Source: Acinetobacter calcoaceticus (GTDB lineage: Bacteria; Pseudomonadota; Gammaproteobacteria; Pseudomonadales; Moraxellaceae). From it: a stretch of DNA of 64,000 nucleotides. The position numbers and the translations under genes are program-made. Shown here piece by piece: positions 50,256-60,179 of the stretch. The stretch lies in NCBI RefSeq assembly GCF_900520355.1, contig NZ_LS999521.1:3596001-3660000 (forward strand), read 5' to 3'. Under the pieces are notes generated by a model, which searched no databases, was not told where the DNA came from, and saw nothing but the letters and a program-made list of their open reading frames with translations. Each line of letters begins with the position of its first letter. Position 1 is the first letter of the stretch.

Positions 50256-50525
50256 ATGAGCCGACAAGTATTTTGCCGCAAATATCAAAAGGAAATGGAA
50301 GGTCTAGACTTCGCTCCTTTTCCTGGTGCTAAAGGCCAAGATTTTTTTGAAAATGTTTCTAAACAAGCATGGCAAGAATGGTTACAACACCAAACTACGC
50401 TGATTAATGAAAAGCGCTTAAATGTGTTTGAACCAGATGCGAAGAAATTTCTTGAAGAACAACGTGAAAAATTCTTCAACAATGATGAGAGCGTAGAAAA
50501 AGCTGAAGGCTGGAAACCAGAATAA
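50256..50525 (+). CDS. yggX: Fe(II)-trafficking/oxidative damage protection protein
   Basis: 89 residues, the whole YggX length. Starts [24 protein letters not shown] with the conserved Cys7 and continues [17 protein letters not shown]. YggX protects Fe-S clusters from oxidants, probably through labile iron. Co-transcribed with argH and followed by a terminator. Confidence 0.93.
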   Translation: MSRQVFCRKYQKEMEGLDFAPFPGAKGQDFFENVSKQAWQEWLQHQTTLINEKRLNVFEPDAKKFLEEQREKFFNNDESVEKAEGWKPE

Positions 50526-50552
50526 TCGGTTTGTTTTAGCTTACTCATCATT

Positions 50553-50590
50553 AAAAAGGCAGGGCTATATACATAGACCTGCCTTTTTTT
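50553..50590 (+). terminator. Terminator of argH-yggX
   Basis: GGCAGG (50558-50563) / CCTGCC (50578-50583) followed by T7. Confidence 0.88.
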
Positions 50591-50644
50591 ACGTGAAACT
50601 TACACAAGCATAAAAAGCCTTACATAGAGCGAACAGGACTCTAC

Positions 50645-50673
50645 ATGACATAAAAAAGCGAAGAACTTAATAT
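50645..50673 (+). promoter_or_regulatory. Sigma-70 promoter of the candidate small RNA
   Basis: ATGACA (50645-50650), exactly 17 bases, TAATAT (50668-50673). Start of transcription expected near 50680, with no gene on this strand downstream except the RNA proposed below. Confidence 0.6.
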
Positions 50674-50679
50674 CAATTT

Positions 50680-50771
50680 ATAGCAAGAAGGCCACGATCC
50701 CTGTCGTGTTTTCTCTTAATGTACTTGATTTTCTGTCCTGAACTTCCCCCCAAAGTTCGGGACATTTTTTT
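50680..50771 (+). ncRNA. Candidate small RNA between yggX and phoU
   Basis: About 90 nt from the promoter at 50645-50673 to an intrinsic terminator. Two stem-loops: CACGA-TCCCTG-TCGTG (50693-50708) and the terminator stem 50735-50763 with a loop of six C. C-rich loops are typical of small RNAs that pair with ribosome-binding sites; that role is inferred. No ORF. It has its own promoter and terminator, and both flanking protein genes have separate terminators. Confidence 0.55.
50735..50771 (+). terminator. Intrinsic terminator of the candidate small RNA
   Basis: GTCCTGAACTT (50735-50745) pairs with AAGTTCGGGAC (50753-50763), 11 bp with one G-U pair, loop CCCCCCA, then T7. Confidence 0.88.
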
Positions 50772-50791
50772 ATCTATTATTTTTAAACAAA

Positions 50792-50823
50792 TAAAAAAAA
50801 GGCCTTGTTTCAAACAAGGCCTT
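50792..50823 (-). terminator. Terminator of phoU
   Basis: GGCCTTGTTT (50801-50810) / AAACAAGGCC (50812-50821), with T8 on the minus strand (complement of 50793-50800). It begins 20 bases past the phoU stop. Confidence 0.9.
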
Positions 50824-50842
50824 TAAATATTTCAGCTCAAAA

Positions 50843-51565
50843 TTACTTTTCGTGGACTTTAGCTTCAATTTCTTCAATTTTAGTATGGCGAGCATCAAAG
50901 CCTTTTGCCATATAAATGACTTGCTCAGCAATGTTACGGGCATGGTCACCAATACGCTCTAAAGAACGTAAAACCCACATCACATTAATTACACGAGCAA
51001 TATGACGCGGGTCTTCAATCATATACGTCATTAATGTACGCGTTGCTGATTGATACTCGCGGTCAATGTCCGCGTCGGCTAAAAGCACACGTAAAGCCTG
51101 ATCTGCATCTAAACGCGCAAAAGCATCAAGCGCGTCATGAATCATGACACGAACTTGGTTACCAATATGACGGGTTTCCATATAGCCACGTGGGGAGCCG
51201 CCCTCTTCACAGAGGTTTTGTGCAATACGTGCAATTTTTGCAGCTTCATCACCAATACGTTCGAGGTCTGTATTAGCTTTGCTCATTGCAATAACCATAC
51301 GTAGGTCAATCGCTGCAGGATGACGACGTGCCAAAATTAACGTAAGGCCTTCATCAATATCACGTTCATATTGATTAACTGCGTTATCTTTAAACTGAAC
51401 GTCAATTGCTAAATTTGCATCTGTATCAAGCAAAGCATGAATTGCATTTGCGACCTGTTGTTCGACCAAGCCACCCATGGTCATAAACTTTGTGTTTACA
51501 TCTTGCAAATCTTCATTAAATTGAGAAGAAATATGATGGCTTAACACCGGATTACTTGGACTCAA
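50843..51565 (-). CDS. phoU: Phosphate signalling complex protein PhoU
   Basis: 240 residues from a TTG at 51565, which has a strong GGAGG 6 bases upstream and gives (L/M)SPSNPVLSHHISSQFNEDLQD. Longer frames lack support. Two PhoU three-helix repeats with acidic metal-binding motifs (ERDIDEG, ERIGDEAAKIA, and ERIGDHARNIAEQV in repeat two). Regulates the PhoR kinase and the Pst transporter. The pst-pho genes are not adjacent; tolC lies upstream in the same direction. Confidence 0.93.
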   Translation of the reverse strand: MSPSNPVLSHHISSQFNEDLQDVNTKFMTMGGLVEQQVANAIHALLDTDANLAIDVQFKDNAVNQYERDIDEGLTLILARRHPAAIDLRMVIAMSKANTDLERIGDEAAKIARIAQNLCEEGGSPRGYMETRHIGNQVRVMIHDALDAFARLDADQALRVLLADADIDREYQSATRTLMTYMIEDPRHIARVINVMWVLRSLERIGDHARNIAEQVIYMAKGFDARHTKIEEIEAKVHEK

Positions 51566-51670
51566 GGGAAGCCTCCAACATGATGGCGCAGGAATAAAAT
51601 GATTGAGCATTAGAACACAGCAATCATTAAGTTTTTATGACAAAATTAAAATTCAGATAAAAGCATTTTA

Positions 51671-53017
51671 TTACTGATAGGTTAACCAGTTATTTAGCTC
51701 GACTAGATCTTTTTCACCTAACTGACCTACTGCAGCTTTTAAACGAAGTACATTCAATAAATAATCATATTGAGCATTAAGATAATCCTGTTTTGCCGAA
51801 AAAGCATTACGCTGTGCTAATAAAACATCAACCATACTTTTCAAGCCTTCGTTATAACTCGCTTTTGAAGCTTGGGAAACTAAAGAAGACGAATCCATGG
51901 CAGCTTTTCTTGCTTCGAGTTTTGCTTGATCGGTATCGACCTGCATAAAGGCACTTTTCACATCGACATTGGCACGGCGAATGGCCGCATCAAGTTGAGC
52001 CTGAGCTTTACTGGCTTCTACGGTCGCTTTTTTAATTGATGTTCTGGTGCGCCCACCATTAAATAAATTCCAGTTCATTTCCACACCCACCTGATCAAAT
52101 TTTCCATCAGTCGAAATGAGTGTCTCTGGGGTCTGTTTGGTATATCCGTAGCTTGCAACAGCATCAATTTGAGGATAAAGCGCGGCCTTTTCTACACGGC
52201 GCTGATCTTCACTATATTTTTGCTGTAATCGGGCTTGCTGGATCTTTAAGTTTTTTTGCTGCGCCAAAGAAAGCCAATCATTAATCTGGGCTGGATAAGG
52301 TTTTTGAAAAGTGAAATCACTTCGCAGTACAGCAAGTTTATCTTGATAAGAACCAATATATTCAGAAAGCTGTTCTTGGGCTAAAAGTAATTGAACATTG
52401 GTTGAAATACGGTTGGCTCTGGCATTTTGATATTGAGCATTTGCTTCACTCACATCACTACGTGCCACTAAACCCTCTTTGAGTTTGGCATTCATCATAT
52501 TGAGCTGTTCAAGCAAAGCTTTTTCTTCTTGTATGTATGCAACCCCCAATGCCTGCTGACGCAGCACATTAAAATAGGCTTCTGCTACATTTAACACATG
52601 ATCTTGTTTTTGCAGTCTTAAAGTGATTTCACTTAAAGCAACCGAAGTTTTAACCTGCTTATAACCTTCCCAAGCATCCATTCGAAATAGTGGCTGGCGT
52701 GCTGTTAAAGTCGCTTGACGAGTCGTTGAAGTATTACTCACCAAAGCATCTGAAAGCCCTTCTTGGTCAACGCCCGGAAAGTTTGAACGTTTTACAGTTT
52801 GTCGATTACGGGTAATGTTTCCAGACAATGTGACCGTTGGTAATAAAGCTCCTGTTGCCAAGCCTAAATTAAGTTGATCTGCTTCAAATTGTTGTTGATT
52901 GGCTTGCCATGTCGGATCATTTTGTTTTGCGCGCTCATAAGCTTCAACCAAATCTAGAGCAAAACCTGAAGATGCAAAACTCCAAAGGCCCATAGCGACC
53001 ATTAATTTTATTTTCAT
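51671..53017 (-). CDS. tolC: TolC family outer membrane efflux channel
   Basis: 448 residues with a signal peptide (MKIKLMVAMGLWSFASSGFA). Outer-membrane channel for tripartite pumps and type I secretion. Two OEP repeats with LVEAYERAKQNDPTWQANQQQ at the start and the helical motif NVAEAYFNVLRQQAL; NWNLFNGGRTRTSIKKA begins the second strand set. This is the single-copy TolC type (AbuO in A. baumannii). No pump genes adjacent; phoU is 105 bases downstream. Confidence 0.92.
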   Translation of the reverse strand: MKIKLMVAMGLWSFASSGFALDLVEAYERAKQNDPTWQANQQQFEADQLNLGLATGALLPTVTLSGNITRNRQTVKRSNFPGVDQEGLSDALVSNTSTTRQATLTARQPLFRMDAWEGYKQVKTSVALSEITLRLQKQDHVLNVAEAYFNVLRQQALGVAYIQEEKALLEQLNMMNAKLKEGLVARSDVSEANAQYQNARANRISTNVQLLLAQEQLSEYIGSYQDKLAVLRSDFTFQKPYPAQINDWLSLAQQKNLKIQQARLQQKYSEDQRRVEKAALYPQIDAVASYGYTKQTPETLISTDGKFDQVGVEMNWNLFNGGRTRTSIKKATVEASKAQAQLDAAIRRANVDVKSAFMQVDTDQAKLEARKAAMDSSSLVSQASKASYNEGLKSMVDVLLAQRNAFSAKQDYLNAQYDYLLNVLRLKAAVGQLGEKDLVELNNWLTYQ

Positions 53018-53097
53018 TGTTCAAATCAACGATAAAACTTGCCCTTAAGACTAAGAAAAATTCGAATCAAACTCAAGCCATTAAAAGTTTTAGTTTT

Positions 53098-54003
53098 TTA
53101 AGCGTTCTCGGTTTTTGACAATATTAAAATACAAGTAAAAATCAAAAACATGCCTATCCAACCCACCCATGAAATATGCTCACCCACCAACACAATGGCA
53201 AAAATCGCAGCGACTAAAGGTTCAAATAAAGTTAAGGTCGTCGCTTTGCTAGCATTTACTGTTTTTAGACCAAAACCGAAAAGTAAATAACCCAAAAACA
53301 TAGGAATCAGCATCATATAACCAGCAACAAGTAAGTTTGTTGAACTTTGCAACAACCCTCCACCTGTAACCAATAAAGTTGGAAGCAAAATCACTGCGCC
53401 ACCACCCATAATCATGCCCATTGCAGCTTTAGCCGCGACACCTCGGTCTATTAATCTTTTCGCAGCCCATGAATAAAGTGAATAAGTTGTAGCCGCGACA
53501 AGCCCAAGAAAAATACCAAAAATTTTATTCCATTCATTTGTACCCTCTTGGACCGCATGACTTTCCCCCATCGACAACATTGTTACGCCAAGCACACCGC
53601 AAATGAAGCTTAAAAACCAAATTTTCGATAAAGATTTACGATCAAAGTAACGTTCTAAAATGGCTGCGATCAGTGGCGCTGAACCAATAGAAACCACAGT
53701 GCCGATCGTAATCCCTGCATAATGCATTGAAGAATAAAAAGCTAAGGGATAAATACCAACGGCCACAATACCTAAAAGCAGTATTGAAAGATTTTCTCTT
53801 ATAAATTTTCGGTTTTCCCGTATCGCCTGTGAAGCAACCAAGGCTTGTAAAAGCCCACCGCCACCCATAGCCACAGCACCAATAGCGAGTGGACCAAGTG
53901 TTGGTGCAAATGCGGCAGCAGTACCTGTTGTTCCCCATAAAACAGAGGCAACTAAAATCGCAATTGTGCCGCCATAACTACTATTTTTAATAAGGCTAAT
54001 CAT
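53098..54003 (-). CDS. EamA/DMT family transporter
   Basis: 301 residues with ten membrane helices in two EamA repeats (ASVLWGTTGTAAAF in the first, YSLYSWAAKRLIDRG in the second). Inner-membrane exporter of small metabolites; substrate unknown. It overlaps the upstream TetR gene by 8 bases, so both are on one message and the transporter is the likely target of that regulator. Confidence 0.9.
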   Translation of the reverse strand: MISLIKNSSYGGTIAILVASVLWGTTGTAAAFAPTLGPLAIGAVAMGGGGLLQALVASQAIRENRKFIRENLSILLLGIVAVGIYPLAFYSSMHYAGITIGTVVSIGSAPLIAAILERYFDRKSLSKIWFLSFICGVLGVTMLSMGESHAVQEGTNEWNKIFGIFLGLVAATTYSLYSWAAKRLIDRGVAAKAAMGMIMGGGAVILLPTLLVTGGGLLQSSTNLLVAGYMMLIPMFLGYLLFGFGLKTVNASKATTLTLFEPLVAAIFAIVLVGEHISWVGWIGMFLIFTCILILSKTENA

Positions 54004-54577
54004 GTGGGCATTCTCTCTTTAGAAAATCGTCCGCCATTTGCTTTGCTAATAGGAGTTGACGACTATTGCCTTCCAACCCAGCTCTTGCCATAGAGCCTTC
54101 TAAAAGAAAGGAAAGCTGCGTAGCGACATAGCTAACACGCTGCAAGTCTGGTATTAATTTTTTTAAATGCTCGGCAACAATGGCCTCGACTTCTTCTTTA
54201 TGCTGCCTTACCGCATTTCGACCTACACTGTTCGCTGGAAACTCTGCCGCAGCATTTAATAATCCACACCCTCTGAAGCCCTTTTCATAGGCAAACTCTG
54301 CATGGTCTTGATAGGCATCAAACACGGCTAGAATAGCTTCTTTAGATGATTTTGTTTTTTCTAAACGGTTTTGATAGAGATCAAGCCATTCTTGATGCCG
54401 CGTAGCAATATAGGCATCGACAAGCTCGCTTTTTGAAGAAAAATTATTATAAAGCGACATTTTAGCGACATCTGCTTTAGCCGTAACCGAATTAATTCCT
54501 GTTGCAGTAATACCATCGTTATAAAACAAAGTTGCAGCAGCATCGAGAATCTTCTGTCTTGCAGATTTATCATTCAT
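53996..54577 (-). CDS. TetR family transcriptional regulator
   Basis: 193 residues. N-terminal TetR helix-turn-helix (RQKILDAAATLFYNDGITATGINSVTAKADVAKMSLYNNFSSKSELVDAY). C-terminal ligand domain with FEYEKGFRGCGLLNAAAEFP-like segment (YEKGFRGCGLLN). Overlaps the EamA gene. An inverted repeat just upstream of its start is a good operator candidate, implying self-repression. Confidence 0.9.
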   Translation of the reverse strand: MNDKSARQKILDAAATLFYNDGITATGINSVTAKADVAKMSLYNNFSSKSELVDAYIATRHQEWLDLYQNRLEKTKSSKEAILAVFDAYQDHAEFAYEKGFRGCGLLNAAAEFPANSVGRNAVRQHKEEVEAIVAEHLKKLIPDLQRVSYVATQLSFLLEGSMARAGLEGNSRQLLLAKQMADDFLKRECPHD

Positions 54578-54592
54578 AGCTTTATTTTTTAA

Positions 54593-54606
54593 GTAGACCG
54601 ATCTAC
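54593..54606. promoter_or_regulatory. Putative TetR operator
   Basis: GTAGA-CCGA-TCTAC, arms of 5 bp, centred 23 bases upstream of the tetR ATG. It is the only clear dyad in the tetR/lipoprotein gap. Confidence 0.5.
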
Positions 54607-54650
54607 CTAATAATAAAGATTTCTAACAATGATGCAATCTTTTTCCGAGT

Positions 54651-54656
54651 TATAAT
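54651..54656 (+). promoter_or_regulatory. -10 element of the lipoprotein gene
   Basis: A perfect TATAAT at 54651-54656 with a weak -35. A start near 54663 would place the ATG at 54687 as the first usable codon and exclude the in-frame TTG at 54657. Confidence 0.4.
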
Positions 54657-54686
54657 TTGATCAATGTTCACTTCGATAAAAATACA

Positions 54687-55772
54687 ATGATGAAAAAAGT
54701 TCTAATGATGAGTATGTGCAGTGCACTACTTTTAGTTGGCTGCAATAAGACATCGCAACAAGATCAAGCTGTCGCAAAAGAGCAGAAATCAGCTGAACAA
54801 AAGCCTGTAAACAAACCAGATAACAGCTGCATACAGATCAATGCCGCAATGCAGAAAATCAATCAAACCAGCAAAATAGAAGACTTAAATCAAATTAACG
54901 AGAAGCTGAAAACGTGTGTTCCATCTTTGAAGAATGATGAACAGCTTAAGCTGATGGATGCATCAACTACCATGTATCAACGTTTTCTTAAGCAAGACTA
55001 CACTGACAAAACAGCCAGAGCGTTTGAAGCTTTTGGCTATGCTGTTTTAGAACAAAAACAACGAGACCCTAAAAAAGTCATCCAAAGCCAGAAAAAATTA
55101 TTCGACCAACTTAGTCCACGTGACCAATACTTACTTCAACATAATGGTGAAGCCTATATTGACCTCCTTTATCAAGGCGAAGGTATGTTTACCTATCGAC
55201 GTCAGCCCAACTATCTGGTTGATGTTTTTTCTAAAGCCTTACCAGTTGACCAAAAAGAGTTTTTAACTCGCATGGCGAAAGACAATCAGGATATTTTCTA
55301 TAACGATGGTGCTTTGGCTGTTTCATGGAAAGAGCTCACTGAACGAGCACTTTTTTGGGAAAAATTTATTCAAAAATATCCCAAGAGCCACTTTATTAAT
55401 GATGCCAAATTACTCTTTAACGAATATCGCTATTTTATTTTCTTTGGCTTAGACAATACGCCCGTGTCAGATGAATATGCGCCGAACACATGGTTTGATA
55501 AAGATGCGCTTCAGCAAATCCGTTTTCTATCTACACAAAACCAGTCGAGTTTAGCGAAACCTGCCCAGCAATTTCTTAAATTTATTGCCACGCCTGTAGA
55601 GGAACGCAAAGCACAATTTAAAATAGATTCAACTGACAAGAATGGCGATAAAAAATCAAATTATCAGATTACACATGAACAACTTGAGCAGTTATTAAAA
55701 TTAGACTCCCCATGGAACACGGAAGTCTATCGCGACTGCCATATAGATGCCGTTTGTATAGATACAAATTGA
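54687..55772 (+). CDS. Lipoprotein of unknown function
   Basis: 361 residues from the ATG at 54687; the next codon is also ATG. Signal MMKKVLMMSMCSALLLVGC with a lipobox LLVGC, then a Lys/Gln-rich tether. The mature part is helical with TPR-like length (FLKQDYTDKTARAFEAFGYAVLEQKQRDPKK; FIQKYPKSHFINDAKLLFNEYRYF) and ends with a Cys pair (YRDCHIDAVCIDTN). Not recognised by name. Divergent from tetR. Confidence 0.75.
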   Translation: MMKKVLMMSMCSALLLVGCNKTSQQDQAVAKEQKSAEQKPVNKPDNSCIQINAAMQKINQTSKIEDLNQINEKLKTCVPSLKNDEQLKLMDASTTMYQRFLKQDYTDKTARAFEAFGYAVLEQKQRDPKKVIQSQKKLFDQLSPRDQYLLQHNGEAYIDLLYQGEGMFTYRRQPNYLVDVFSKALPVDQKEFLTRMAKDNQDIFYNDGALAVSWKELTERALFWEKFIQKYPKSHFINDAKLLFNEYRYFIFFGLDNTPVSDEYAPNTWFDKDALQQIRFLSTQNQSSLAKPAQQFLKFIATPVEERKAQFKIDSTDKNGDKKSNYQITHEQLEQLLKLDSPWNTEVYRDCHIDAVCIDTN

Positions 55773-55810
55773 CAATGCCAGCCAACCTAAATCATGTTAG
55801 TCTGTAATTC

Positions 55811-55930
55811 GCTTGACGGAGCGCGAGTAATAGCTCGCTGAGATTGTGTAAATTCTGTGTCATCGCAACACAAGTTTGATCACAAGTACCGTTGAACCTG
55901 ATCAGGTTAAGACCTGCGTAGGAATCAAGC
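55811..55930 (+). promoter_or_regulatory. TPP riboswitch (THI element) controlling thiC
   Basis: Conserved THI-box parts are visible: CGCTGAGAT (55836-55844) and ACCTGATCAGGTTAAGACC then TGCGTAGGAA (55896-55924). P1 is GCTTGA (55811-55816) with TCAAGC (55925-55930). Located 100 bases before thiC. TPP binding usually lowers thiC expression; here control at translation or termination is not settled. Confidence 0.95.
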
Positions 55931-55999
55931 CATCTAAAAACTAAAGCCTCAAATTTATCTAGTAAAGATAAATCCGCCATCGTTTTTGGTCGTGCTTGA

Positions 56000-57907
<1,908 letters not shown>

Positions 57908-57982
57908 ATATTCAAAAAAAACACTTGCCTAGCCATGATTCTCGGTTAGGATGAAATAAATAGATTTCGTCCTGATCGAATC

Positions 57983-58618
57983 ATGAGTATTGTTGAACGT
58001 CCAAGTTATACATCTAAAGATGTCGAAGTAACATCGCGCGAATCTCTATTCCGTGGTTTTATTCAAGTTGAAAAAGTCAGCCTTCGACATCGTCTATTTA
58101 ATCAGCCTGAATATACTCATGTATTGCAGCGTGAACTTATTCATCGCCCTGAAGCAGCTGGCGTTCTACTCTACAACGATCAAAGACAACAATTTGCACT
58201 GATTGAACAATTTCGGGTTGGCGCAATTAATGACGCCTATTCACCATGGCAATTGGAAATCATTGCAGGTGTATTAGATGGAAATGAGACTCCTGAAAGC
58301 TGTATTCGCCGTGAAACGCTTGAAGAGTCTGGATGTACCATTAATCATGTACAACATCTATTCAGCTTTTATCCGTCTGCAGGGGCATGCTCAGAAATAT
58401 TTCATTTATATGTTGCCGAAACAGACTTACCATCAGAAGGCGGAGTTTTTGGCATGTCTGATGAAGGTGAAAATATTCTTTTACACCTGTTTGACTACAG
58501 CGAAATATCAACATTATTAAGTCAAGGACGTTTGAGAAATGCCCCTGTCATTATGGCGTTACAATGGCTATCTCAACACATCACAACGATAATAAAATCC
58601 GACGAGGTAGGACGGTGA
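57983..58618 (+). CDS. nudF: ADP-ribose pyrophosphatase (Nudix)
   Basis: 211 residues. Hydrolyses ADP-ribose to AMP and ribose-5-phosphate. The Nudix box is present as GVLDGNETPESCIRRETLEESGC (G-X5-E-X7-REUXEEXG, about 92-114), and the N-terminal LRHRLFNQPEYTHVLQRELIHRPEAAGVL is typical of NudF. Its TGA overlaps the cpdA GTG, as nudF-cpdA are linked in E. coli. Confidence 0.93.
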   Translation: MSIVERPSYTSKDVEVTSRESLFRGFIQVEKVSLRHRLFNQPEYTHVLQRELIHRPEAAGVLLYNDQRQQFALIEQFRVGAINDAYSPWQLEIIAGVLDGNETPESCIRRETLEESGCTINHVQHLFSFYPSAGACSEIFHLYVAETDLPSEGGVFGMSDEGENILLHLFDYSEISTLLSQGRLRNAPVIMALQWLSQHITTIIKSDEVGR

Positions 58619-59427
58619 CTTTTCAAGTCTCAACACTTTCACAAAAAGACCATGTCATTATACAAATTACCGATACCCACTTATTGGAGTATCCACATTT
58701 AGAATTTGTGGGGATGAATCCTGAAGAAAGTTTTCATGCCATTATTCAACAGATCCTGAAAAAACATCCTGAAACTGATGCCATTATCCATACTGGAGAT
58801 CTGGCTCAAGCACCAACGCCTATTACATACAAACGTTATATTCAATATATGCAAACGTTAGGGCTGCCATTTTTTCAGACACTGGGTAATCATGATAATG
58901 TTGACCATTTTCCATTGCATAAAGAAAACCATCAGGAACCTGTGGTCATTTGCTTAGGAAACTGGCGTGTTATTTTATTAAATAGTGCGGTAAAAGGTCA
59001 GATTGATGGACACCTGTCGCCAGAACAACTACAAAATTTAGCGACATTACTCGAAGAATTTTCGGATAACCCTATTTTGCTGGCTTGTCATCATCATCCT
59101 TTCGCAATGAAATCTAAATGGATTGATCATCACAAGTTACAAAATTCTAATGCGTTGCTTACAACATTAGCTCCATTTAAAAATGTAAAAGCTTTAGTCT
59201 GCGGGCATGTTCACCAAGACTCCCTAAACACTTGGCAAGGGATCGAATTTTTCTCGACCCCCTCAACAAGCGTTCAGTTCAAACCGTTTAGTAATGAGTT
59301 TGCCCTAGACCAAAATGCTCCCGGCTACCGTTACATTCGTCTAAAAAACGATGGTAGTTTTGAAACAGAAGTCTTCCGTCTTGAAAATTTTCAGGGCCTT
59401 ATAAATACTGATATTTCAGGCTATTAG
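58615..59427 (+). CDS. cpdA: 3',5'-cyclic-AMP phosphodiesterase
   Basis: 270 residues from a GTG at 58615, with GAGG 7 bases upstream, overlapping the nudF stop (GTGA). Longer frames to 58564 lie inside nudF without support. Metallophosphatase motifs in order: QITDTHL, HTGDLAQ, LGNHDN, CHHHPF, CGHVHQD. Degrades cAMP and so tunes CRP/Vfr-type control. Coupled to nudF. Confidence 0.9.
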   Translation: MTFQVSTLSQKDHVIIQITDTHLLEYPHLEFVGMNPEESFHAIIQQILKKHPETDAIIHTGDLAQAPTPITYKRYIQYMQTLGLPFFQTLGNHDNVDHFPLHKENHQEPVVICLGNWRVILLNSAVKGQIDGHLSPEQLQNLATLLEEFSDNPILLACHHHPFAMKSKWIDHHKLQNSNALLTTLAPFKNVKALVCGHVHQDSLNTWQGIEFFSTPSTSVQFKPFSNEFALDQNAPGYRYIRLKNDGSFETEVFRLENFQGLINTDISGY

Positions 59428-59489
59428 CTCTATTTTTTATATGCTTATATGCAATTATGACTAGGCTAAACATGTTTTGAAAATATTTA

Positions 59490-59566
59490 CGGGTCGGAAT
59501 GACTATCATCTTGCAGGAAAAATCTATATGATGACGACCCGATGGTAAAATCCATCGATGGTTTTC
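59490..59566 (+). ncRNA. Structured RNA region between cpdA and dksA
   Basis: Two hairpins in the 210-base gap: a long one with CGGGTCG (59490-59496) / CGACCCG (59535-59541) plus inner TCATC/GATGA, and a short one CGATGG-TAAAAT-CCATCG (59540-59557) followed by ATGGTTTTCTAT. The two share 59540-59541, so they may compete. It lies upstream of the likely dksA promoter, hence a cpdA 3' end or a separate RNA. Function unknown. Confidence 0.35.
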
Positions 59567-59577
59567 TATAAAAACAC

Positions 59578-59607
59578 TTGCATATCACCATATTTTTTGC
59601 GTATAGA
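59578..59607 (+). promoter_or_regulatory. Likely sigma-70 promoter of dksA
   Basis: TTGCAT (59578-59583), 18 bases, TATAGA (59602-59607), about 30 bases before the dksA ATG at 59638. Confidence 0.45.
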
Positions 59608-59637
59608 TAATACGTGTATGATGAGGAATGCCCTATT

Positions 59638-60177
59638 ATGGCGAATGACAACCACAACCAAGTTTTGGATGAACATACAGAAGTTGTAGTAGAAGGTGAA
59701 AAAGCTTCTGCTGTGAAACGTGCACGTAAAGTGAAACCTAAAACTTCTGACATAGGCACAACTGCAAGTTTATTTGGTATTGCACCTTATCAACCTAAGA
59801 AAAATGAAGAGTACATGTCTGAAGGACAGCTCGAGCATTTCCGACAAATTCTGCAAGCATGGAAAGCTGAATTGATGTCTGAAGTTGATCGTACGTTGAA
59901 TACGATGCAAGACGAATCGACTGCATTGCCCGATGTGAATGACCGTGCCACCCAAGAAGAAGAGTTTGCAATTGAATTGCGTACACGTGACCGTGAACGT
60001 AAGTTAATTCGTAAAATCGAACAATCTATGGAAGCAATTAAAAATGAAGACTATGGTTTCTGTGAAACGTGTGGTATCGAAATCGGCTTACGTCGTTTAG
60101 AAGCACGTCCAACGGCAACTTTATGTATTGATTGTAAAACTTTGGCAGAAATCAAAGAGAAGCAAAATAACGGTTAA
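59638..60177 (+). CDS. dksA: RNA polymerase-binding transcription factor DksA
   Basis: 179 residues from the ATG at 59638, with GAGG upstream; an in-frame GTG at 59614 is rejected. Works with ppGpp at the polymerase secondary channel in the stringent response. The coiled-coil tip acids (ALPDVNDRATQEEEFAIELRTRDRE) and the four-Cys zinc site CETCGIEIG...TLCIDCK are present. The N terminus is about 28 residues longer than E. coli DksA, with a Lys-rich stretch. gluQRS follows. Confidence 0.94.
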   Translation: MANDNHNQVLDEHTEVVVEGEKASAVKRARKVKPKTSDIGTTASLFGIAPYQPKKNEEYMSEGQLEHFRQILQAWKAELMSEVDRTLNTMQDESTALPDVNDRATQEEEFAIELRTRDRERKLIRKIEQSMEAIKNEDYGFCETCGIEIGLRRLEARPTATLCIDCKTLAEIKEKQNNG

Positions 60178-60179
60178 TT

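Noticed and set aside
57928..57950. Hairpin CCTAGCC/GGTTAGG after thiC as its terminator
   Set aside because: No T tract follows on the plus strand; the stem has a G-U pair and the role is unclear.
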